Shown: positions 53,429 to 63,418 of the stretch, in pieces
Layout: the number at the start of each line of letters is the position of its first letter
Position numbering within the stretch: position 1 is the stretch's first letter
Source of the DNA: Diploptera punctata
Taxonomy: Eukaryota; Arthropoda; Insecta; Blattodea; Blaberidae
DNA length: 64,000 nt
Direction: 5' to 3'
Assembly: GCA_030220185.1 (NCBI GenBank)
Contig: JASPKZ010001241.1
Span: 186,001 to 250,000 of the forward strand
Translations under genes and position numbers: made by a program
The notes under the pieces: model-generated
Told to the model about the DNA's origin: nothing
Databases searched by the model: none
What the model saw: only the letters and a program-made list of their open reading frames with translations

Positions 53429-53977
53429 ACACTGAGCAACAAAAAATAAACTTTTTTTTTTGTCTCAGAAAGAAAAATATGTGATTCTGATAGTATTGTT
53501 TCTCCTAAATTCAAATATGATATCGGGTTTTATCCATCATGCAAGGTTTCCGAGAAGCAGAAATTTATAATTTCTAACATTTTAATATTTTCTACATTCG
53601 TAACTACACAATATTCGAATATTCGGACTCACCTAGAAAGTAAGAAATTACGATTTTCTGCTATATTTCGCCTGTGGAGCATCCCTCTTGATGGTCCAAC
53701 AATAATCGGCCAGCATATTAGGATTCCATTTGCCTTGATATCTCTTTTTCATAGCTGAAATCTCTTGAGTTAGCTCATTTGGTTTTATTTTACAATGGAC
53801 AGATGGACGAAAAAAACGTTTATAAAAAAATAATTATTTAAATCCATTAATTGAAATTGAAATAAAAAAAATGTGGGTGATGGAGGAATTCCGAATACAT
53901 ATTTGAAAAGACGATAAAAACACTGCATTAAGTACAACTATTGGTACTCATGAGACAAAAATCATGTTGACCAGTGT
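53429..53977 (-). mobile_element. Element X copy 2, inverted relative to copy 1
   Basis: Same 0.55-kb unit as 7160-7701 in opposite orientation, about 80 percent similar by eye throughout. Ends ACACTGAGCAACAAAAAAT (left) and, from the right, ACACTGGTCAACATGATTTT. The better-preserved ends in this copy support short terminal inverted repeats. Confidence 0.72.
53648..53797 (-). pseudogene. C-terminal end of the Element X protein, copy 2
   Basis: The minus strand reads NELTQEISAMKKRYQGKWNP, then NMLADYCWTIKRDAPQAKYS and RKS-stop. It lacks the premature stop present in copy 1. Only the C-terminal ~45 codons are present in both copies, so the common ancestor of these copies was already internally deleted. 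Confidence 0.68.
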
Positions 53978-54904
53978 TATCAGTATATAAAGACAAATAA
54001 TCTATGATTTCCGAGAATATTTATCACTGAAAATTCAATGAGTACGTTTTGTTCTATGATGATTTGATACAATTTGTAACAAATCACATCACCTCCTCCT
54101 GCTGGTATTTGGAAATGCGGTGAATTACAACAAGATAGCATTGATTTGAGCGCTGAAAGAGGGTGGTGGAACAGCAGAGTGTGACATGTTTTATTCATGC
54201 CAGTAGGAGTGCCATCACATTTTAGATTCCGACTTTCTGTTCTCTCCGTAACGAAACCCTAATTCCTAATGTTGTATTTACGGTATTTTCCGGTATGCTA
54301 CCTCAAACTGGCCTAACAACAATACTCTTAAGTTATTTACTAACATACAGAACCAATATTTTTATTTTATTTATTTATTTTATTTTACTCTATCGCTCTT
54401 AAATCGATGTAAATTAATTTATTAGTTCTTTCACGTGTTTATACAGGTGAAGACAAAAAATACTACAATATCATCTATAGAAAATTATGCAATTATTTTA
54501 CCTATAAAATTTTAAATAATTATATATGTTTTCGAGGAATAGAAATTGATAAAATGTAACAACTCTTGACAGGAATTTGCTTATAAACTGTAAGATCATA
54601 AGTTTGGCACCAATATTTAAAAAAAAGGTACTAACAGAGTAGCATATATTTACATTTGAAATAAATTAGTGTATCGTAGAAAATTTTGAGCGGTTATCAC
54701 TTATGAGTGACACAAAAGCTAAAAGTAACTCTGAAAAATTCCAATTAAAAATGTTATAAATTATAGACTGCGGCAAGTTCATGCTGAAGCACTGAAATGT
54801 TAAGCGGAAATGTGTTAACCGAAGGAAAACTGATATATCACAGAATTGGAGACCATGAGACACTAATATACTAACATCATCAGAAAGATATTGTGTGAGT
54901 GACC
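53978..54904. other. No recognisable feature
   Basis: AT-rich DNA without supported features. Confidence 0.5.
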
Positions 54905-55252
54905 CCACTACAGGCCATAGGAGACCCTTGGAGTAGTAGGAGGTTAAGGCTTCCCACTTTTCTAGACAATCGGCACTTGATGTCAGCCGGGTTGTCAGTC
55001 TTGCGTAACGACAGTCTTTGCCCCCAGAACAAGCATCTGGTTACTCATTTCAGTTAGAGGCTGAGTCGACCCCAGGGCCATGGTGCCACCAGAAGGTTTG
55101 GGTCAGTTTAAAAATCCTGACCCCACCCAAGGCACAAAAATAAGATAAACTTTTAAAATAAATATATATTATCCTTCACAGTACATACGACAAACCCACA
55201 ACATTCCGGTTTGTAGCGTATCGCCTTAACCATCTACGCTAGGGCGTGCCCC
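54905..55252 (-). mobile_element. SINE3 copy, longer form with internal insertion
   Basis: The minus strand begins GGGGCACGCCCTAGCGTAGA, has the ACTGACCCAAACCTTCTGGT and GGGGTCGACTCAGCC blocks, and extends further 3' than the copy at 25862 (GTGGGAAGCCTTAACCTCCT near 54950). Between the tRNA head and body, about 55126-55205 is AT-rich sequence absent from the other copy. Confidence 0.82.
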
Positions 55253-55261
55253 CCGGCCCCA

Positions 55262-57365
55262 TCAAAAAGATAAGATTTTTAAATGATTCAGAATAAGACA
55301 CGGTTTGATGAGGAATGTGCTGACATGAAAGCTAGACTTCAAAAAGGTATACGATTGGTTTAAGACGGAGAAGTTATTTAGTATTCTGGTTGAATTCGGA
55401 ATTCCTAAAAAAAGTAAGACTTGTTAGAATCTGTCTAAATTGCAGAAACAGTAGTATCTGCAGATAGTCAGTTTTCTGATACTTTCGAAATTCACACTGG
55501 ATTAAAGCAATCAGACAAATTACCTCCTCCGCAATTAAATTTTGTACTAGAGTATGTCATAAAATCTTTATAGGGTAAAGAAGGCGTACAAGTCAATAGT
55601 GTTAAGGAGATGATCGTATATGCGGATTACTTACTAGTATTAGCTGAAAGCGAGAAACACTAAATTTAACTTACGCATTCTATTAAATAACACAAAAAAC
55701 TGGGGCTGTGAATATCTAATATATAAAAAAGAATGTTTCTTTATTTGTTTGTTGGTTGGTTGGTTTGTTGGTTGGTTTGTTTGTTCGTACTTTATGCACG
55801 GCTATACCGTTGATCCGATTGTGATGGGGCTTTTTGCAAAATGTTCAGGAGATTCCCGGGATAAATATAGGCTATAAGAGAGTTGTGATACTCAACTCCT
55901 ACACCCTTAAAAATCGCCCTTTGTAGTGGAAAACGTGAAAAAAGTAGCACTTTGGACGCTTAAATGGCTTACGCTGCTTAAACTATAATAAGTACATAAC
56001 GTTAATGTACATAGAATTGAATATCTAAAAAAGCTCTACAAAAACGTCCGCGACAGCATATGTTTATCTCTTATGGATAACTCACAATAACCATTTTTGT
56101 CTTTCATTGATGCCCAGAAGATCGTAACAAGTATGTAGATTCCTGTGCAAGCATAGCAGCACATGGCGAGTATTATTTTACGGATAACGCACAATAACGA
56201 ATTTTGCTCATTTATGCCAAGAAGATCGAGATAAGTAGATTCCCTGGCAACACTGGATAATCAGCACACAGAATCTTAAAATAATTACGATATACATTTA
56301 TAATTGTTTTTCATTTTACTTTTTCAACTAATCATAAGAAGTACATTAATTTTTGTCTTTCAGCTCACTTATGTCAAGAAGATCGGGATGAGCAGATTCC
56401 CGGACAACGCCGGGTAAACAGCACGGGGTATCTAAAAACAATTACGATATAAATGTTTCTCTTGACTTATTTAACTAAAGATAAAACATTAATATTCATA
56501 AATCTGTTCATTTATGTCAAGAAGATCGGGATAAGTAGATTCCCGGGCAACGCCGGGTAATCAGCACGGGGTATCTAAAAATATAAATGCATAATTATCT
56601 TCCGCTTACTAATTTAAACACATTAATTTTCACTCATTTAGGCGTAGCAGCGCACGCCTGGTGTTAGCTAGTATATAATTAAAAACTAATAATATTGACA
56701 TATATGGAAGTACATTGTATAATGGAAATAGTTAATGGAATCTGAGCGAACATTTCAACAAGTTACTGAATTCAAATACTTCAGAACAATAATTAAAAAC
56801 AGGAATGAGGGCAGAAAGAAATTAAACAAAGACTCAACTCAGGAAACGTACAGCACTACTATTATACATTTTAGGGACTCTTGTCCAAAATTCTCTCGAT
56901 AAACGTTCAACTAAAAATATATTAAACGGTTATTTTTCTAGTATTATATGGAAGCGAAACATTTTATTACTTTATATGAGAACAAAAATATTATAAGTAT
57001 TTGAAATTAAAGTTTTGTGAAAAAATATTTGGTCCAAAAAGAGATAGGCAGACGGGTGAATGGAGACAACTACATAACAGTAAGCTACTAATCGTTATGA
57101 AACATCATATGTAATAAGAATATTTTTTTTAAGTGTCGTAAACGGCGATGAAAAGACGCGTGGTACGAATGAGGAACGCGAAATGGACATAGAAACGTCT
57201 TGCAGGAAAACCAGAGGGAAAGCCCCCAGTGGGTAAGCCAAGAATTAGGTGGGATAATAATATTAAACAGTATTTTAATGAAGTGAATTATGATTATTGG
57301 AAAACATTAGTTCTGGATGGGAATGTATGATGAGCACAACCTCCAAGTTCGATAGTCAGTTATTT
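55262..57365 (+). pseudogene. Old RTE-like family A copy, split by a Helitron
   Basis: 5' piece 55262-55714: LFSILVEFGIPKK, SDTFEIHTGLKQSDKLPPPQ (degraded QGDxLSPxLF motif), then MIVYADYLLVLAESEKH (YADD changed to YADY) and a KKLGL..N segment. 3' piece 56672-57365: the EVAEFKYLGTIITNRNE equivalent (FQQVTEFKYFRTIIKNRNEG), the PKRDRQTGEWRQLHN region and a GRPRMRW equivalent at about 57236. The two halves are collinear with the intact family A layout and break within one codon region at the Helitron. This is the oldest and most 5'-extended family A copy here. Confidence 0.82.
55715..56671 (+). mobile_element. Non-autonomous Helitron (957 bp) inserted in the RTE
   Basis: Starts TCTAATATATAAAAAAGAAT directly after A (55714) and ends GTTAGCTAG directly before T (56672), the A/T target with 5'-TC and CTAG-3' ends typical of Helitrons. 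A hairpin GGCGT...ACGCC (56641-56658) lies about 10 bases before CTAG. No Rep/helicase gene. Near its 3' side about 100-bp units with GTCAAGAAGATCGGGATAAG and CCCGGGCAACGCCGGGTAA occur three times (about 56213, 56375, 56514). Confidence 0.85.
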
Positions 57366-57699
57366 TATCGTAGAAAAGGTATTCAATATAAAATAGCATA
57401 ATTGTTTTTTTTTAAACAGGGGAGTTTGATTCGTACAATACGAAAAATTGTAATAACCTACAAAGGGGTAAAATAAGATACGAAAAGGTTTAATAGTACA
57501 GTTCGGACTTCTAAGAGGCCTAATCTTTTTAAATAAAACATAGATTAGATGTAAATAAAAAACATTAGTGACCTCGTAGCTTTTTATTGCATCTTTAGTC
57601 TATATCAGAAGACTGTATAGAATATTCCTACTGTAATGAGTTCTAACTTGAGCTAATTAAAAGCTCCGAAGTCACATTTTTGTTTTGTTTATATTTACT

Positions 57700-57985
57700 C
57701 TTTTCAATAGACTGGATCACCAAAGGAACACTATTATCAGAGGAGAAGGAAACTTGGAGTAACAAGTTTAAATGAAGACATACAAAGATACCAACAAGAA
57801 TGGAAAAATCTTCTGAGGAGAATGGCAAGAAATAGACTTCCAAAATTGGCATTCCAACATACCCCAACTGGACATAGGGACCAAGGAAGACCAAAACATC
57901 GGTGGAAAGATCAAGACCATCTTCGCTAGGTTTACCGTACAGGCCACATGGCCTCCTAAAACGAATTTGTTCATGATGATGATGA
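57700..57985 (+). pseudogene. Non-LTR family C, 3' terminal fragment
   Basis: The plus strand reads RRRKLGVTSLNEDIQRYQQE, WKNLLRRMARNRLPKLAFQH, then GHRDQGRPKHRWKDQDHLR-stop, the last residues of family C (compare 41130-41240). It is followed by the CATGATGATGATGATTTA tail. Strongly 5'-truncated. Confidence 0.75.
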
Positions 57986-58324
57986 TTTACTCTTTTCTTT
58001 TGTTGAAAAGAATATACAAATTAAATAATTTAATACCACTCAAACAACTAAATGTTCAAATGTCTATTGATGACGATGATGATAAAAAATAAAATAATAT
58101 ATACAAGAAACGTTCTCATTGGGGGAAAAAAAGAAGAACTAAATATTACGTTTAATATAAGTAGCAGAGCAGATTTACCAATACGTATTATTACATTACA
58201 CTAATATTTTATTTATTTCTATTACTACCCCACCCACTGCAGGTAGCCAAAATATTCAGCATACTCACACATTATTTAATCCACAAAACACAAAATAAAA
58301 AGCACAAATATACATACTTAATAC
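57986..58324. other. No recognisable feature
   Basis: AT-rich DNA. Confidence 0.5.
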
Positions 58325-58925
58325 CTAATACAGGCTTTCCACTTTACAGCAGTTCGCCCTTGATTCCTGCTTTCCAGAGATTCCTATCTTCCCATTGTCC
58401 CTCTTCCATACTCCTCTTCATCATAGCATCATACATTCCCTCATACTATGTTCTTGTACTTCTCTCCCTCTTCCTTCTGCCTGGTACCATCCAATCGAAC
58501 ACCTGTTTAGGCCACTTGTCTTCCGACATACCACTGTAAAGCTCTCTTTGTTATCTTTTCGATAACAGTTTCTTGTGCATCTATTTCTTGTCTGATGTAT
58601 GTATTTCGAACATGTTGTAGCCTGGATATTCTCATACTTCTCCGTAATCCACCCATTTCTGTCGCCAAGATTCTTTTCTGCATCCTTTCATTTATTGTCC
58701 AGCTTTCTGATCCATATGTAAGTATACTTTCTATTATTGTCTGTATAATCTCTTTTTTTTTTTTGTTTTTCTGGTCAAATTTCTATTCCATAAAAGACCA
58801 TTCAGGGATCTAATCGCCTTCCTTGCACAATTTACTCTGTTAATAATATATTTTTCATAAGTATCAGATTTACCTATTATAAATCCAAGATATTTAAATT
58901 ATTCAACACGTTTAATTATCAAATA
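58325..58925 (-). pseudogene. Non-LTR RT C-terminal fragment, family B
   Basis: On the minus strand: FKYLGFIIGKSDTYEKYIIN, VNCARKAIRSLNGLLWNRNL, SILTYGSESWTINERMQKRI, LATEMGGLRRSMRISRLQHV, RNTYIRQEIDAQETVIEKIT and a degraded RDG-W-type end. Collinear with 29680-30200 but with more upstream sequence. Few stops, so moderately young. Confidence 0.85.
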
Positions 58926-60029
58926 TAAGAATGAAATTATACATGAAATAAAATAGAGGAACTTCGGGAAATGTGGACACTTCAGTTTGAGTGGGCCCTG
59001 TTAATATCTTCTTTAATTGGTGCTGCTGCCCTGGAACAGAAACTATTTTAATTTCTTCCCCGCATTAACTTTGAAGTGTTCAAGGTGAGTTTCTTTTATT
59101 CTTTGTGCGAAGAATGGTTTTATTTGTGATATTTATGAAAACGAAAATTTGAAAGTTTTTCAAGCTAAGAATTGTTAATTTCTACTATTGAATATTACAA
59201 ATGTTAAAAAAAAACTCCTAAATATATTATATTATGTAGATGCTGTTCCAAAATACTGACGGGTTTGGTTTGATATTATGTGACATGGATGCTGTATAAA
59301 ATAATTAAAGATAACAAAGGAATTCGGTTAATGTAGACTCTCCACGCGGCAGGTAAAGTGAACTTGGGTCCACTTTACACGAATACGTATATTTTATCAA
59401 TAAAGATGTTATATGTAAAAGCCATACACTTCATTAACTTTATTTGATATCCTTGTAATTTTACGTAAACGCAAAGGCAGTCGCTGTCTGCAGATGAATG
59501 ACGTGTGAATGTTATAATCAACGATACTTTTTCAAAACATTAAATAAATATCAAGGCTTTTTAATTACGATCAGCCATAAATACTTTCATATTAATTTGT
59601 GCCTGTCTGTACAAATTAATAGAGTAAATAAACTTAAAATAGTCTAAAGGCTAGGATAGACCCTGAGGTCCACTTTACCGGAATATGGAGGTTAAAGTGA
59701 ACCTTTCTTGTAATGTAAAAAGTTTATAAATTATGAAGATGTTTCTGTATTCGAATAAAATAGCAATGTTATTTCGTAGTTATAACACTAATGATAATCA
59801 CTGTAATTAAACAAAATTCAAATTCCTTAACTAAAAGAAGAAAAAACAAATTCAAAATAGGGATCCAATTACCCAAAGTTACAAACAGCATCAACAAATG
59901 TCTTGTATTTTTATATTTTTTTTGTTAATCGATAATAACTACACCTAGGATAATTTCGAAATAGGTGGGAGGTAATTATAGCATTACATCTACTGCAAGT
60001 ACCTCAACGAATATGATTATATAAACTAA
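58926..60029. other. No gene; short inverted and direct TCCACTTTAC motifs
   Basis: GTAAAGTG...CCACTTTAC forms a small hairpin at 59353-59379, and GGTCCACTTTACCGGAATA recurs near 59668. Nothing coding. Confidence 0.4.
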
Positions 60030-60043
60030 CTATACCTAACTAA

Positions 60044-60759
60044 ATATATGGTCACACGTAGAAATTCAGTATATAATGGAAATGGACAGCTAATGACAAA
60101 TGAGGGAAATTTTGAGGAAGTGGCTGAATTCAAATACCTATGAACAATAATCACAAATAGGAATGAGATGCACAAAGAAATTAAACATAGGCTCAATTCT
60201 GGAAATGCATGTTATTATGCATTGCAGAGACTCTTGATGTCCCAACTCCTTTCAAAAAACGTTAAGCTGAAAATATATAAAACTATTATTCTACCAGTTA
60301 TATTATATGGGTGCGAAACATGGACTCTTACTTTAAGGGAGGAAAGGAGATTACGAGTACTTGAGAATAAAGTTCTTAGGAAAATGTTTGGACCAAAGAG
60401 AGATGAACAGACAGGTGAATGGAGAAGACTACATAACAATGAACTACATGGTCTTTATAGGAAGCCAGATATAATAAGAACAGTTAAGTCTCGTAGACTG
60501 CGATGGGCAGGACATGTTTCGCGTATGGGGAATGAAAGAGGTGCATGGAAGCTTCTTGTAGGAAAGCCAGAGGGAAAACGCCCAGTTAGTAGACCAAGAA
60601 TGAGGTGGGAGAACAACATTAACTATGATTTGAGGGAAGTAGATTATACAGGGAATGATTGGAAAGCATTGGCTCAGGATAGGGATGTATGGAGAGCTTA
60701 TGTCCGCGCGGCCATGAACCCACGGGTTCGATAGTGCCAATGAGTAAGTAAGTAAGTTA
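60044..60759 (+). mobile_element. RTE-like family A copy with perfect 14-bp TSD
   Basis: 5'-truncated copy with the best-preserved C-terminal frame here (60168-60734): MHKEIKHRLNSGNACYYALQ, LPVILYGCETWTLTLREERR, KVLRKMFGPKRDEQTGEWRR, RSRRLRWAGHVSRMGNERGA-type sequence, RPRMRWENNINYDLREVDYT and DRDVWRAYVRAAMNPRVR-stop. It ends in a (GTAA)n tail at 60743-60757. Flanked by CTATACCTAACTAA at 60030-60043 and 60760-60773. The perfect TSD and long open frame mark a recent insertion. The RT palm is missing, so it is inactive. Confidence 0.95.
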
Positions 60760-60773
60760 CTATACCTAACTAA

Positions 60774-61215
60774 TTGGCATTATCGAACCGATAGTTTAAT
60801 GGCCGCGCGGACATAAACTCTCCAAACTTCCTCTATCATGAGCTAATGTTTTCCAAACATCCTCTAAATAATTTACCTCCCGGAAATCATGGTTTATATT
60901 ATCGAACACCTCATTCTTGCTCTACCTACCAAACGCTTTCCCACTGGTTTTCCTACAAGTAGTTTAGTTACCCACAGAGATCCATGTCTCTCTTTCATGC
61001 ACAATTCGAATATACTGCCTATTGAAGTCTACGATATTAAAATGTTTTTTTTATCACATCCGGTTTCAATGAAGATCATACAACTCATTGTTATATGGTC
61101 TTTTCCACTCACTTGTCTGTTCGTCTCTCTTTGGTCCAAAAATATTCTCAAATACACGTAAAAGTTTTTCCGTACCTGAAATGAGTCCATGTTTAATATC
61201 CATACAATATGACTT
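60774..61215 (-). mobile_element. RTE-like family A, decayed copy, tail-to-tail with the previous one
   Basis: Reverse-oriented and much more diverged: the end CGAACCGATAG..GGCCGCGCGGAC near 60785, CTCCCGGAAATCATGGTTTA, and TCGTCTCTCTTTGGTCCAAA near 61121 are recognisable family A blocks. Its own (AGTT)-type tail lies at the junction with the younger copy at 60760-60775. Confidence 0.82.
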
Positions 61216-61367
61216 AGATAAATTAAATTAATTAATCTTTAATGTTAACATATCGAGCGCATTATCTCAGACAATACTTCTGAAATAGCCGATCAATCTA
61301 ACAGTTTTTCCTGGTTTCCAGGGGTATCAAAGAATATGCTGTGCTGATATTGCATTATGTGGACTAT

Positions 61368-62283
61368 TTTAACTCGTGCTCCAAATGGTAGTTAATGACC
61401 AATCATGTTTCAATTAATTTTGTTTTACATCCAATGACAGTCGTGTTTCAGCTCGCTTTTTATCGAATTCTCTTTACCAACTCCTGCTTTGTGATAAAGA
61501 AAGCTCCTCCTTTTTAATATTGTGAACAGGTCAGAGCATTATTTTGCAGCGACAAACTTTCCAACAAATATATTGAATATAGCAAATAATGAACAGATTC
61601 ATTCGAACTACACATTTGATAATTGTGTTTTTCCGATTTAAGTTTTCATCTAATTGATCGTCTTTATGAGTAATACTGCGGACGTTCCAGGTGGCAAAAT
61701 TCATTATATTTCTCTTTTTCCAATTCGTCTCCTTTAACAAGCTTGGGTCATCACCATATAGAGCAGTCCTTTTACATCTTACCCTTCAAACGTTGGATTG
61801 AGACCGTAACAGACCACTAGGTCTATCACATGAAAGGAAGAAGAAGAAGAAGATAATTGTGTTTTTAAATAATGGTTTTACTGAGTTGTTTACTAAAAAA
61901 TAAATTATTAACCTATAATTTGGTTGTGATATACAGATTGATGAGTTTAATTTTTTTTCTCCATTAGGGTGTATTCTTAGAATATTGGGATCCTATTTGG
62001 CAATAAATAATAGGCCTTATGATCAAGTTGCAATGGATAAACAATGAAACAACCATATATTTCCGATTTGTTTTCAAACATCGCCGTTCACATTAAATAT
62101 ATAAATATTTTAAAATAAATATATTTAAATATTGATTTTTTAGTAAACAGCTTAATTTTATTCGTTAAATAGTCCTAAGAAATGCCACTCTTGATTTAGA
62201 AACCCTCTAGATAAATTCACTCGTCACTTCGTCTCGTGAATATATCGATGATTTGGAAATGACTCGTGACATTATTTATGAAA
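61368..62283 (-). repeat. Repeat R1, copy 2, interrupted
   Basis: Inverted copy of 32134-32765: CTCCTGCTTTGTGATAAAGA, CAAACATCGCCGTTCACATT, GAAATGCCACTCTTGATTTA and CACTCGTCACTTCGTCTCGT. The internal break is the 219-bp insertion at 61633-61851. Confidence 0.85.
61633..61851 (-). mobile_element. 219-bp insertion with perfect 15-bp TSD and LINE endonuclease start
   Basis: Flanked by GATAATTGTGTTTTT at 61618-61632 and 61852-61866, a perfect target-site duplication. The minus strand reads LKETNWKKRNIMNFATWNVR SITHKDDQLDENL, the opening of an APE-type LINE endonuclease (ATWNVR motif). The plus strand ends in (GAA)n at 61837-61851, where a retroelement tail would be expected. Coding orientation and apparent tail therefore point in opposite directions. 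Confidence 0.8.
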
Positions 62284-62585
62284 ATTTCATCATTATCACG
62301 ATTTCTTAGCACCATCAAAATTACATAAGTAGAACTGTACAGAAAATATGGCAAATATATTAGATGAACACAGATTATTGAATATAACCAAATATTCTAG
62401 CCGCGAATTGGTCTTAGGTGTTGAAGTGTTTATAAGTATAAAATAAAACATCAAGGAATTGCTTCTACAAAACATGTGAATGGATTAAACAATAGAAAGT
62501 AGGTTTGTGTAACGAGGTGATTTCAGGTCTGCGATTCGAAGCACGCCTGGGGTCATGCATTTTTTAAGGGCTAATATATTAAGTA
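62284..62585. other. No recognisable feature
   Basis: A GCGATTCGAAGC string near 62530 is a weak B-box match only. Confidence 0.4.
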
Positions 62586-63418
62586 CTAGCTAATACCCGG
62601 CGTGCGCTGCTACTCATAAATAAATGTGAATGTGTTTTTACCACCAGCCGTGCACTGTTCGGGAATCTGCTTATCCCGACATTCTTGGCAGCAATGAAAG
62701 ACAAAAATGTTTATTGTGAGTTATCCGTAGAAGATAAAATTATGCTGTTGAGGACTTTTTTGTAGAGCTTTTGAGATGTTCAATTCTGTGTATATTAATT
62801 TGGTGTATTTGCTATGGTTTAGGCAGCGTAAGCCATTTAAGTGTTAAATAGGGACTTTATTTCACGTTTTTTACTGCAAAGTCGATTTTTAGGGGTGAAG
62901 GGATTGAGTATTACAACTCTCTTATAACCTATATTCATCCTCGGCATCTCCTGAACATTTTTCAAAAAGCCCCATCTCAATCGGATGAACAGTATGACAG
63001 AGCACTTGTCCGGGAATCGACTTATCCCGATTTCTTTGGCATCAAAGAAAAACAAAAATGGTTATTGTGAGTTATCCGTAAAAGATAAACGTATGCTGTC
63101 GCGGACTTTTTTGTAGAGTTTTTGTTTAGATATTCAATTCTGTGTATATTAATTTGGTGTATTTGTTATAGTTTAGGCAGCGTAAACCATTTAAGCGTCA
63201 AAATAGGGACTTTATTTCACGTTTTTCACTACAAAGGATGATTTTTATGGGGTGAAGGGGTTGAATATCACAACTCTCTTATAGCCTATGTTCATCCAGG
63301 GAATCTTTTGAACATTTTGCAAAAACCCCCATCAACGGTATGGCCGCACATAGAATAGGAACGAGAAAACAAACAAACAAACAAACCAACAAACAAACAT
63401 TGATTTTTATATATAAGA
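62586..63418 (-). mobile_element. Non-autonomous Helitron (833 bp) with internal tandem duplication
   Basis: On the minus strand it starts TCTTATATATAAAAATCAATG minus its last base, after A, and ends GGTATTAGCTAG before T. The GCAGCGCACGCC 3' hairpin region matches the Helitron at 55715-56671. The interior consists of two ~390-bp units, each containing TATAAGAGAGTTGTGATA-type, AAACGTGAAATAAAGTCCC and ATAACTCACAATAA blocks. No coding genes. Confidence 0.87.
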
